Assembly (NCBI GenBank): GCA_022783865.1
Contig: JALFYY010000013.1
Span: 124,001 to 188,000 of the forward strand
DNA length: 64,000 bases
From: Bacteroidales bacterium
GTDB taxonomy: Bacteria; Bacteroidota; Bacteroidia; Bacteroidales; Paludibacteraceae
Reading direction: 5' to 3'
Part shown: piece by piece, positions 54,876-63,324 of the stretch
How positions within the stretch are numbered: position 1 is the stretch's first letter
Layout: each line of letters starts with the position of its first letter
Notes under the pieces: generated by a model
The model's input: the letters and a program-made list of their open reading frames with translations, nothing else
Database searches by the model: none
Told to the model about the DNA's origin: nothing
Position numbers and translations under genes: made by a program

Positions 54876-57800
54876 ATGAAAGAAAAAAAGTTTTTGACGT
54901 GTGATGGTAACACCGCTGCTGCGCATATTGCGTATATGTTCACAGAGGTAGCCGCCATCTATCCGATCACGCCTTCTTCGCCTATGGCGGAGAATGTTGA
55001 CGAGTGGGCTTCACAAGGCCGCAAGAACATGTTCGGTGAAACCGTATTGGTACAGGAAATGCAGTCCGAAGGCGGTGCAGCCGGTACTGTACACGGATCA
55101 TTGCAAGCCGGTGCGTTGACCACTACTTTCACGGCATCGCAAGGATTGCTCCTTATGATTCCGAACATGTATAAGATCGCAGGTGAATTGCTTCCTACCG
55201 TTTTCCACGTGAGTGCCCGTACGCTGGCAAGTCACGCTCTTTGTATCTTCGGTGACCACCAGGACGTTATGTCGTGCCGTCAGACCGGTTTTGCCATGTT
55301 GGCAGAAGGCAGTGTGCAGGAAGTGATGGATTTGGCAGGTGTAGCTCACTTGGCTACCCTCAAGTCGCGTGTTCCGTTTGTTAACTTCTTCGACGGTTTC
55401 CGCACGAGCCATGAGTATCAGAAGGTGGAAGTGGTTGATATGGAAGACTTGCGTCCGTTGGTTGACCAGGAAGCCCTCAGAGAATTCCGTGAGCGTGCTC
55501 TCTGTCCGCAACACCCTGTAATGCGCGGTATGGCTGAGAACCCCGATGTGTTCTTTGCTCACCGTGAATCGAGCAATCCTTACTACAACGCTGTGGCTGA
55601 CATCGTCAGCGACTATATGGATAAGATTTCGGAAATCACCGGTCGCAAATACCGTCCGTTCAGCTACTACGGTGCTGCAGATGCCGAAAATATCATCATC
55701 TGTATGGGTTCTGCTTGCGAGGCAATCCGTGAGGTAATCGACTACAAGGCACAGCAAGGCGAAAAGTTGGGTATGATCAACGTACACCTTTATCGTCCTT
55801 TCTCGCTCAAATACCTGAAAGAAGCTATTCCTGCTTCGGTGAAACGCATCTGTGTACTCGACCGTACGAAAGAACCGGGTGCCAACGGCGAACCGCTCTA
55901 TCTCGATGTAAAAGACGCATTGAACGAACTCGGTATGAACGACATCCTCGTTGTAGGCGGTCGCTACGGTTTGGGTTCGAACGATACTACTCCTGCACAA
56001 ATCCTGGCTGTGTACGACAACCTGGCAATGAACACTCCGAAGAACCACTTCACTATCGGTGTAAACGACGATGTTACTTTCACATCTCTTCCTGTCGGAG
56101 AAGAAGTTGCCATGGGCGGACAAGGTATGTTCCAAGCCAAGTTCTACGGTTTGGGTGCAGACGGTACGGTAGGTGCCAACAAGAACTCCGTAAAGATTAT
56201 CGGTGAAACAACCGACAAATATTGTCAGGCATATTTCTCGTACGACTCCAAGAAATCGGGCGGTTTCACTTGCTCGCACTTGCGTTTCGGCGACGAACCT
56301 ATCCACTCGACTTACCTCGTTACTACGCCTAATTTCGTGGCTTGCCACGTTCAGGCATATCTCCACATGTACGATGTGACGCGTGGTTTGCAGAAAGGCG
56401 GTACTTTCCTCTTGAATACCATTTGGGAAGGCGAAGAACTGGCAAAGAACCTGCCTAACAAGGTGAAGAAATACTTTGCCGACAACGACATCAAAGTATA
56501 TTATATCAACGCTACCAAGATTGCACAGGAGATAGGTTTGGGCAACCGTACGAACACTATTCTCCAATCCGCATTCTTCCGTATTACAGGCGTTATTCCT
56601 GTAGAGAAAGCCGTTGAGGAAATGAAGCATTTCATCGTGAAGTCGTATGGCAAGAAGGGTGAAGATGTTGTCAACAAGAACTATGCTGCCGTTGACCGTG
56701 GCGGTGAATACCAACTCCTTACTGTCGATCCTGCATGGAGCAACCTTACCGTTGAACCGAAAGTATATACCGACGGCGACGATTTCATCAACAATGTAGT
56801 ACGTCCGATCAATGCACAAGACGGCGATCTGTTGCCCGTAAGTGCATTCAAAGGCATCGAAGACGGTACGTGGTACAGCGGTACTGCCAAGTTTGAGAAA
56901 CGCGGTGTAAGTGCTTTCGTTCCCGAGTGGAATGCAGAGAACTGTATCCAGTGCAACAAGTGTGCATACGTTTGTCCTCACGCTTGTATCCGTCCGTTCG
57001 TATTGGACGAGACTGAGATTGCAGGTCTTGCCGATACTACTATCGAAATGAAAGCTCCTGCCGCCATGAAGGGTATGCATTTCCGTATCCAGGTGGGTGT
57101 AATGGACTGCTTGGGCTGCGGCAACTGTGTGGATGTTTGTCCCGGTAATCCTAAATTGGGTAAAGCACTCAAGATGGTTCCGCTCGAAGGACAGGAGGCA
57201 CAGGCTGCCAACTGGCAATACTGCGTTGAGAATGTCAAGACCAAACAGCACTTGGTTGATATCCAGAGCAATGTCAAGAACTCGCAGTTTGCAACTCCGC
57301 TCTTCGAGTTCTCAGGTGCATGCTCGGGTTGCGGTGAGACTCCTTACCTCAAACTCATTTCCCAACTCTTCGGTGACCGTGAGATAGTTGCCAATGCTAC
57401 GGGTTGTACTTCTATCTATTCGGGTTCTGTTCCTTCTACACCTTACACGGTGAACGAAAACGGACACGGTCCTGCATGGTCCAACTCGCTCTTCGAGGAC
57501 TTCTGCGAATACGGCTTGGGTATGCAGATTGCCCACAAGAAGATGAAAGAGCGTCTTGTACGCTTGATGACGGAAGCACAGACATGCACATGCTGCTCCG
57601 ACGAACTCAAAGCGATGTTCACAGAGTGGATTGAGAATAAAGACAGCGTAGAGGTAACCAAACGTCTGTATGCTCCTATCGTTGCGGCTTGCGAAGCCTG
57701 CGGTTGCGATACCTGCAAACAGATATTGACTTACAAGGATCACCTCATCAAACGCAGCCAATGGATTGTAGGCGGTGACGGTGCTTCTTACGATATCGGT

Positions 57801-58433
57801 TACGGAGGTCTCGACCATGTGATTGCCAGCGGTGAGGACGTCAATATCCTTGTATTGGATACCGAAGTGTATTCCAACACGGGCGGTCAGGCAAGTAAGG
57901 CTACTCCGCTCGGTGCTATCGCCAAGTTCGCCGCTTCCGGCAAGCGTGTACGCAAGAAAGACCTGGGTATGATTGCCACTACCTACGGCTATGTATATGT
58001 GGCTCAAATCGCTATGGGTGCCGATCAGGCTCAGACCCTGAAGGCTATCCGTGAGGCAGAAGCATATCCCGGACCGTCGTTGGTTATCGCATACGCTCCT
58101 TGTATCAACCACGGTTTGAAAGCCGGTATGGGCAAGAGTCAGGCAGAAGAGGCGAAAGCCGTAGAATGCGGTTACTGGCATCTTTGGCGCTACAATCCTC
58201 AGTTGGAGGCAGAAGGCAAGAATCCGTTCTCGCTCGACAGCAAAGAACCCAACTGGGAACTCTTCAACGACTACTTGAAGGGTGAGGTACGTTTTGCGTC
58301 CGTAATGAAGCAGTTCCCTGCCGAAGCAGCCGAACTCTTTGAGGCTGCCAAGCAGAACGCTCAATGGCGCTACCGTTCTTACCAGCGTATGCTCAGCACC
58401 GATTGGACAAAAGCTGACAATCAGGCAGAGTAA
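54876..58433 (+). CDS. nifJ: Pyruvate:ferredoxin (flavodoxin) oxidoreductase
   Basis: 1185 residues, the single-chain homodimeric form. It converts pyruvate and CoA to acetyl-CoA, CO2 and reduced ferredoxin and is oxygen-sensitive, consistent with an anaerobe. Domains: N-terminal pyrimidine-binding domain (DGNTAAAHIAYMFTEVAAIYPITPSSPMAE); CoA/domain II; the gamma-type region (GQGMFQAKFYGLGADGTVGANKN); a 2[4Fe-4S] ferredoxin domain near 690-770 (CIQCNKCAYVCPHAC, CLGCGNCVDVCPG); and the thiamine-diphosphate domain with GACSGCGETPYLKL and the GDGASYDIGYGGLDH/NTGGQASKATPLGA motif. A proximal-cluster Cys is also seen in the ACEACGCDTC region. The separate ferredoxin at 52389 is a likely partner. 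A terminator follows. Confidence 0.97.
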   Translation: MKEKKFLTCDGNTAAAHIAYMFTEVAAIYPITPSSPMAENVDEWASQGRKNMFGETVLVQEMQSEGGAAGTVHGSLQAGALTTTFTASQGLLLMIPNMYKIAGELLPTVFHVSARTLASHALCIFGDHQDVMSCRQTGFAMLAEGSVQEVMDLAGVAHLATLKSRVPFVNFFDGFRTSHEYQKVEVVDMEDLRPLVDQEALREFRERALCPQHPVMRGMAENPDVFFAHRESSNPYYNAVADIVSDYMDKISEITGRKYRPFSYYGAADAENIIICMGSACEAIREVIDYKAQQGEKLGMINVHLYRPFSLKYLKEAIPASVKRICVLDRTKEPGANGEPLYLDVKDALNELGMNDILVVGGRYGLGSNDTTPAQILAVYDNLAMNTPKNHFTIGVNDDVTFTSLPVGEEVAMGGQGMFQAKFYGLGADGTVGANKNSVKIIGETTDKYCQAYFSYDSKKSGGFTCSHLRFGDEPIHSTYLVTTPNFVACHVQAYLHMYDVTRGLQKGGTFLLNTIWEGEELAKNLPNKVKKYFADNDIKVYYINATKIAQEIGLGNRTNTILQSAFFRITGVIPVEKAVEEMKHFIVKSYGKKGEDVVNKNYAAVDRGGEYQLLTVDPAWSNLTVEPKVYTDGDDFINNVVRPINAQDGDLLPVSAFKGIEDGTWYSGTAKFEKRGVSAFVPEWNAENCIQCNKCAYVCPHACIRPFVLDETEIAGLADTTIEMKAPAAMKGMHFRIQVGVMDCLGCGNCVDVCPGNPKLGKALKMVPLEGQEAQAANWQYCVENVKTKQHLVDIQSNVKNSQFATPLFEFSGACSGCGETPYLKLISQLFGDREIVANATGCTSIYSGSVPSTPYTVNENGHGPAWSNSLFEDFCEYGLGMQIAHKKMKERLVRLMTEAQTCTCCSDELKAMFTEWIENKDSVEVTKRLYAPIVAACEACGCDTCKQILTYKDHLIKRSQWIVGGDGASYDIGYGGLDHVIASGEDVNILVLDTEVYSNTGGQASKATPLGAIAKFAASGKRVRKKDLGMIATTYGYVYVAQIAMGADQAQTLKAIREAEAYPGPSLVIAYAPCINHGLKAGMGKSQAEEAKAVECGYWHLWRYNPQLEAEGKNPFSLDSKEPNWELFNDYLKGEVRFASVMKQFPAEAAELFEAAKQNAQWRYRSYQRMLSTDWTKADNQAE

Positions 58434-58445
58434 TCCGTCATTCCG

Positions 58446-58486
58446 TATAGGGGTACACCAACCATCGGTGTGCCCCTATATTTTAT
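58446..58486 (+). terminator. Terminator of nifJ
   Basis: A 14-bp stem (58446-58459 with 58467-58480, one G-T pair) and 7-nt loop followed by TTTTATT. Confidence 0.88.
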
Positions 58487-58536
58487 TCTCTCTGAGTACA
58501 ATAATATAAGACAAACAACTAAATAATGATACTGAT

Positions 58537-58914
58537 ATGAAAAGAGTGATTCACACTTTGTGTATCTTGACAATCGTCTTGCTTACCACCTTCTTACAAT
58601 CTTGTAGTGAAGAGAAATACACAGTCTGGACAACTACTATGGAATATTACGAATTCATAGAAGCTACAAATATAACGATAGATGATGGATATTATATCAG
58701 ATACGAACTCTCAAGTAGTGAATGGGAGACTATAGCTAAAAGCCTTACCAAAGAAGGAAAGCATCGATGGGATGAGGCAACAATTAAGAAATGGCTCATT
58801 AGTTATGGCTTTGGCGAGACTGAGTCTGTAAAGGAGTCATCATGGTTTGCAGTGATTGAACATGGTTTTCTTGTTATGAGGAATGGCACTCAGGTATCTT
58901 TTATTCTAAAATAA
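58537..58914 (+). CDS. Small lipoprotein of unknown function
   Basis: 125 residues. The signal MKRVIHTLCILTIVLLTTFLQSCSEEK has a lipobox with Cys at 23. The mature part (about 100 residues) has a WETIAKSLTKEGKHRWDEATIKKWLISYGFG segment and a C-terminal strand pair, but no family is recognised. Its codons and flanks are more AT-rich than neighbouring genes, which suggests recent acquisition or low expression. No clear promoter box was found. The gap from 58915 to 59200 holds an 11-bp array and no gene. Confidence 0.65.
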   Translation: MKRVIHTLCILTIVLLTTFLQSCSEEKYTVWTTTMEYYEFIEATNITIDDGYYIRYELSSSEWETIAKSLTKEGKHRWDEATIKKWLISYGFGETESVKESSWFAVIEHGFLVMRNGTQVSFILK

Positions 58915-59010
58915 GCGGTGCTTATATTTGTTTGCTAATCCCGATGCTTTCGCCTTCCTGTATTCCCAATGTCTCTTACCTTTCAATAAGCTATCGCCAT
59001 GTTTCCAATT

Positions 59011-59043
59011 ACGGCAAAAGGACGGCAAAAACACGGCAAAAGC
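59011..59043 (+). repeat. 11-bp tandem array, family H (ACGGCAAAAGG), 3 copies
   Basis: ACGGCAAAAGG, ACGGCAAAAAC and ACGGCAAAAGC in register, about 100 bp after the lipoprotein stop. Confidence 0.85.
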
Positions 59044-59200
59044 ATATCACATCCGTATGCTCCCGTGCTGACTTCGTGATACTTACATCGAATCATGGTC
59101 GAATTTTATTGCAAAAAACTCCTGCCAACGGACATATCGCATACAAACTTAAAGAAAAACGACAACTAATAATATATTAACCAATTAATACCTTATCATT

Positions 59201-59536
59201 ATGGCAAAAGCACGTCTTGAATACCCCTTTGATGCCCTTGTGGGCAGACTTGACAAGAACAGTAAACTCTATTGTGCACACCGGTTGGGCGAGCAAGTAA
59301 TAAGTACCTATCCCCGTCGCCGGAATCCCAAAACGATTACGCCCCGTCAAAAGCAACTTAGCGCACGTTTTGCCGAAGCGGTTGCGAAAACCAAAGCGGA
59401 ACTCGCCGACCCCGATCGCCGTCAATACTGGCAGGAACAGTTCCTCGCGCAGCCACAACCGGCTAAGTATAAGATACTTCGCAACTTCGTTATTGCCCGA
59501 CTTACGCAATCCATCGCTTTGCCGGATGCAGAGTAA
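59201..59536 (+). CDS. Small basic protein of unknown function
   Basis: 111 residues, basic, no signal peptide or membrane helix. The N-terminus, YPFDALVGRLDKNSKLYCAHRLGEQVISTYPRRRNPKTITPRQKQLSARFAEAV, recalls a Bacteroidota family of short proteins often annotated only as hypothetical. Beyond that I do not recognise it. The ATG at 59201 follows an AT-rich leader without a clear -7 box. The gene reads as real by codon use and the compact coding frame, and its gap to the next operon is 199 bp. Confidence 0.62.
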   Translation: MAKARLEYPFDALVGRLDKNSKLYCAHRLGEQVISTYPRRRNPKTITPRQKQLSARFAEAVAKTKAELADPDRRQYWQEQFLAQPQPAKYKILRNFVIARLTQSIALPDAE

Positions 59537-59622
59537 TCCGCTATCATTCTTATCAAACTGACATCTGTTGCTCATGTTTCGAAATGTGATGGTTTGTTCA
59601 TTTGATGACCAACGGACGACTG

Positions 59623-59653
59623 TTGCATAATCCAAGAAAAAACATTACTTTTG
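59623..59653 (+). promoter_or_regulatory. Promoter of the thioredoxin-antiporter-epimerase-helicase unit
   Basis: TTG (59623-59625), a 20-bp spacer and TACTTTTG (59646-59653), with an 80-nt leader before the ATG at 59736. Confidence 0.68.
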
Positions 59654-59735
59654 TGGCACAATTTGATTACTTTGCCGGAGTATGGCAAAGTTTTTGAGGT
59701 ATATACCTAATAACAACGAAACATAACAATATTCT

Positions 59736-60164
59736 ATGAAACGATTCGTAACAATATGCGTCTTGACAGCTGCTTTCTTTATGGCAGCACCGGCACAGCA
59801 GGTGCAGTATCTGACCACTGCCGACTTCAAGGCAAAAGTGTTTGATTACACCACTCAGCAACAGTGGCAATACAAAGGCGACAAGCCCTGCATCATCGAC
59901 TTTTACACCACCTGGTGCGGTCCGTGCAAGCGTTTGGCACCCGTTATGGAAGAACTCGCCAAAGAATATGCAGGCAAGATAATTATCTACAAAGCCGATA
60001 CCGAGAAAGAGCGCGAATTGGCGGCTGCATTCGGTATCCGTAGTATTCCGACCCTCTTGTTCTGCCCTATGAACGGTTCGCCCCAAGTGGCACAAGGCGC
60101 TCTGCCCAAAGAGGCACTGCAAGGTGCGATAGAAGACGTATTGCTAACGAAAGAAACGAAATAG
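59736..60164 (+). CDS. Exported thioredoxin-like protein
   Basis: 142 residues. Signal peptide about 1-20 (FFMAAPAQ). The thioredoxin fold has FYTTWCGPCKRLAPV with the active CGPC at 61-64 and the cis-proline in IRSIPTLLF. Export places it in the periplasm, where it could reduce or isomerise disulfides. The antiporter gene starts 7 bp later. Confidence 0.92.
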   Translation: MKRFVTICVLTAAFFMAAPAQQVQYLTTADFKAKVFDYTTQQQWQYKGDKPCIIDFYTTWCGPCKRLAPVMEELAKEYAGKIIIYKADTEKERELAAAFGIRSIPTLLFCPMNGSPQVAQGALPKEALQGAIEDVLLTKETK

Positions 60165-60171
60165 AGCAATC

Positions 60172-61785
60172 GTGTCCGTAGAGTTGATATTGCTCATATT
60201 GTCGCTGCTGTTCTTTGCCAGTATCTTCACTGACAAAGTGGGCTACCGTTTCGGTGTGCCTACTTTGCTGCTGTTCTTACTGGTGGGAATGCTGTTCGGT
60301 ACCGACGGCTTGGGGATAGAATTCAGCAACCTTTATCTTGCACAAGCTATCGGTACCTGTGCGCTGTGCGTTATCCTGTTTTCGGGCGGTATGGACACGA
60401 AGATAGCGGAGATCCGCCCTGTGATAAAGCCCGGTATTACGCTGGCGACATTAGGTGTGATACTGACAGCCGGCATTACGGGTGTCATCATCTGGCTGAT
60501 TCTCGGTGGGACGCACCAGGCGGAGCATATCGGACTTGTGAGCTGCCTGTTGATGGCTGCCACGATGGCTTCGACCGACTCGGCTTCCGTGTTTTCCATA
60601 CTGAGGAACAAAGGCGTTTCGCTCAAGCATAATCTGCGCCCGTTGTTGGAATTGGAATCGGGCAGCAACGACCCGATGGCATACGTGCTCACTACTACGC
60701 TGATAGGTGTGCTGACTGCCGGTACGACACCTAATATATTGTCGCTCGTACTGCTGGTGCTGATGCAAATCATCATCGGTGCCGCTGCCGGACTGCTGTT
60801 CGGCAAAGCGATAGTTTGGCTGATGAACAAAGTGACCATCAATAACGAGTCGCTCTATCCGATACTGGTCTTTACGGCATGTATCTTCATCTTTTCTTCG
60901 ACCTATTACCTGCAAGGGAACAGCTATCTGGCAGTGTATATCGGCGGATTGGTTATCGGCAACAGCAAGTTCGCCCACAAAAGGAGCACGATGAGTTTCT
61001 TTGACGGCTTGACTTGGCTCTGCCAGTTGGTCATGTTCCTGATGTTGGGCTTATTGGTCAACCCGAGGGAACTTTTGGATGTGGCTGTGCCGGGATTGAT
61101 AGTGAGCGTAGTGATGATATTCGTGTCGCGCCCGTTGAGCGTGTTTATCTCGATGTTGCCCTTCCGCCGATACGACTTGAAGGACAAAGCCTTTGTGAGC
61201 TGGGTGGGACTACGTGGAGCAGTACCGATTATCTTTGCTATTCTTTGCAAGGCGTCGAGAGTGGAGGACGCAGATATCATCTTCAATATAGTGTTCTTCT
61301 GCACGCTGGTATCGCTTATCGTACAAGGTACTTCGCTGACAGGTGCAGCCAAGCTGCTTGGTGTGGCGGAGCAACCGAAGAGACTGAAGAAACCTGTGAA
61401 CTTCGACATTGACTTGCCCGAAGAAATCAAATCGGTTGCCACTGAAATCAAGGTAACCAACGACTTGTTGCAGCACGGCAACCGGCTGATGGACCTGGGG
61501 TTGCCGCAGAACACATTGGTGATTATGGTCAAACGGGGCAAGAGTTTCTTCGTGCCGAGCGGCAAATCGGTATTGCAGGACGATGACGCTCTGCTCGTCA
61601 TTACCGATAACGAACATACATTACGGGAAACCTACCAACAGATTGAGCGTCAACGCACATGGACACCGGCATTGATAGATGATACGTATGAATTTTTGAA
61701 ACAATATATTCTTATGATGCGGGAGAACCACCGCATACGGAAACAGCGCAAACAACAGAGGAAGAAAAACAACAGCACCATATGA
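60172..61785 (+). CDS. CPA1-type K+/H+ (Na+/H+) antiporter, NhaP2/CvrA-like
   Basis: 537 residues starting at GTG 60172. About 12 helices with GMLFGTDGLG, ILFSGGMDTKIAEIRP, the STDSASVFSILR motif and the ESGSNDPMAY motif with the ion-exchange Asp are typical. A cytoplasmic tail (about 400-500) resembles the TrkA_C/RCK_C regulatory domain (LVIMVKRGKSFFVPSGKSVLQDDDALLVI). A basic end follows (RIRKQRKQQRKKNN). It exchanges K+ or Na+ for H+ across the inner membrane. The next gene overlaps its end by 4 bp. Confidence 0.9.
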   Translation: MSVELILLILSLLFFASIFTDKVGYRFGVPTLLLFLLVGMLFGTDGLGIEFSNLYLAQAIGTCALCVILFSGGMDTKIAEIRPVIKPGITLATLGVILTAGITGVIIWLILGGTHQAEHIGLVSCLLMAATMASTDSASVFSILRNKGVSLKHNLRPLLELESGSNDPMAYVLTTTLIGVLTAGTTPNILSLVLLVLMQIIIGAAAGLLFGKAIVWLMNKVTINNESLYPILVFTACIFIFSSTYYLQGNSYLAVYIGGLVIGNSKFAHKRSTMSFFDGLTWLCQLVMFLMLGLLVNPRELLDVAVPGLIVSVVMIFVSRPLSVFISMLPFRRYDLKDKAFVSWVGLRGAVPIIFAILCKASRVEDADIIFNIVFFCTLVSLIVQGTSLTGAAKLLGVAEQPKRLKKPVNFDIDLPEEIKSVATEIKVTNDLLQHGNRLMDLGLPQNTLVIMVKRGKSFFVPSGKSVLQDDDALLVITDNEHTLRETYQQIERQRTWTPALIDDTYEFLKQYILMMRENHRIRKQRKQQRKKNNSTI

Positions 61786-63302
61786 AAACTACCGTATTTC
61801 TCACGGGTGCCACAGGCACAATGGGTTGGGCAGGACTGCAAGAGCTGCTCAAATATCCGCAATTGTACAACATCCGCATCTTGGCACGCAACAGCGGGAA
61901 GAACCGACAGAAACTGGCGCCGCTGCAAGGCAAAATAGAAATCATCTGGGGCGACCTGGTCAACTATGACGATATCCTCCGAGGCGTGACGGGCGCAGAT
62001 ATAGTGCTACACGTCGGCGGAATGGTATCGCCTCAAGCTGACTACCGTCCGAAAGCGACACGGAAAGTCAATATCACGGCTGCCGAATACATACGCGATG
62101 CCGTATTGGCACAAGGAGAGAAGCAACCGAAAGTGGTCTATATAGGTTCGGTGGCGCAGATGGGCGACCGCCGTGCTCCACTGCATTGGGGACGGGCTGG
62201 CGATCCGATATGTGTGTCTGCCTACGACCATTACGGCTTGACCAAAGTCAAAGCGGAACGCATACTGACTGACTCGGGAATACGGAAATGGGTGAGTCTG
62301 AGACAATCGGGTATCCTTTATCCGGCTATCTTGAACAACTACGACCCTATCATGTTCCATGTGCCCATCAACGGTGTATTGGAATGGGCAACAGTGGAGG
62401 ATTCGGGACGGCTGTTGGAAAGAGTATGCCGTCCTATGGTGCCTGAAGAGTTTTGGAACAGATACTATAATATAGGTAGCGGCAACGACTATCGCATTTC
62501 CAACTATGAGTTCGAATGTCTGCTCCTGGAGGCGATAGGCTGTCCTTCACCGCAGAAAATATTCAATACAAAATGGTTTACTACCCGCAATTTCCACGGT
62601 ATGTGGTATTTGGATGGCGACGTACTTGAAAACTACCTCCATTTCAGGGCGAATGTGCCTATCAAAGAATATTTCCGCCGGATGAGCGAAAGCAACTCAT
62701 TGCCCAAGATGATACGTTTTGCCAAACAGACAAAGATAGCCAAGTGCTTTCCGCATATCATCAAACTCGCTATGCGGGCAATGGCAAACAGCAAGGAACA
62801 CGGCACACAGACCTGGATAAAGGAAAAGAACGGGTTGCGCATTGCGGCTTACTACGGTTCGATAGAACAATACAACGCTATCCCCGATTGGAAACATACG
62901 GACTTGCGGCATAATACGAGCGAGCCTGTTGTTCTCAATCACGGTTATGACGAACAAAAGCCTATGAACGAGTTCACTATCGAAGATATGCAGCAGGTTG
63001 CGGCATTCCGCGGGGGCAAGTGTCTGAGCACGACCATGACCAAAGGCGATTGGGATACACAGTTGGAGTGGCAATGCGCCGAAGGGCATACTTTCAAGGC
63101 ATCGCCCCGACTGATATTGTTGGGCGGACACTGGTGCCCCGAAGAGTTGCCTAATCCTTACGACGATGTACCCGATCCACGCCCTTGGCACTACGATGAG
63201 ATTGCACGGCACAATCCGTTCCTGGCACAGATATGGTCGCCGCTTCACGATGCCGATGAAAACAACATATACGACTATCATATATTCGACGGTTGGGAAT
63301 AA
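61782..63302 (+). CDS. NAD-dependent epimerase/dehydratase fused to a zinc-ribbon-like C-terminal domain
   Basis: 506 residues. The N-terminal ~320 residues are an extended short-chain dehydrogenase: GATGTMGWAG nucleotide loop, YIGSVAQMG, and the YxxxK pair in YDHYGLTKVKAE. The C-terminal ~100 residues (GGKCLSTTMTKGDWDTQLEWQCAEGHTFKASPRLILLGGHWCPEE) look like the treble-clef zinc domain seen in DUF723-type and mobile-element proteins. The last CPxC is replaced by CPEE, so one metal ligand is missing. The combined function is unknown; sugar or steroid substrates are both possible. It overlaps the antiporter by 4 bp; the helicase gene follows after 22 bp. Confidence 0.8.
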   Translation: MKTTVFLTGATGTMGWAGLQELLKYPQLYNIRILARNSGKNRQKLAPLQGKIEIIWGDLVNYDDILRGVTGADIVLHVGGMVSPQADYRPKATRKVNITAAEYIRDAVLAQGEKQPKVVYIGSVAQMGDRRAPLHWGRAGDPICVSAYDHYGLTKVKAERILTDSGIRKWVSLRQSGILYPAILNNYDPIMFHVPINGVLEWATVEDSGRLLERVCRPMVPEEFWNRYYNIGSGNDYRISNYEFECLLLEAIGCPSPQKIFNTKWFTTRNFHGMWYLDGDVLENYLHFRANVPIKEYFRRMSESNSLPKMIRFAKQTKIAKCFPHIIKLAMRAMANSKEHGTQTWIKEKNGLRIAAYYGSIEQYNAIPDWKHTDLRHNTSEPVVLNHGYDEQKPMNEFTIEDMQQVAAFRGGKCLSTTMTKGDWDTQLEWQCAEGHTFKASPRLILLGGHWCPEELPNPYDDVPDPRPWHYDEIARHNPFLAQIWSPLHDADENNIYDYHIFDGWE

Positions 63303-63324
63303 CCGTCAGAGAAACGACTGAACT

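Noticed and set aside
61782..63302. Frameshift joining two separate genes
   Set aside because: The reading frame is continuous, without a start or ribosome site between the two parts, so a true fusion is more likely.
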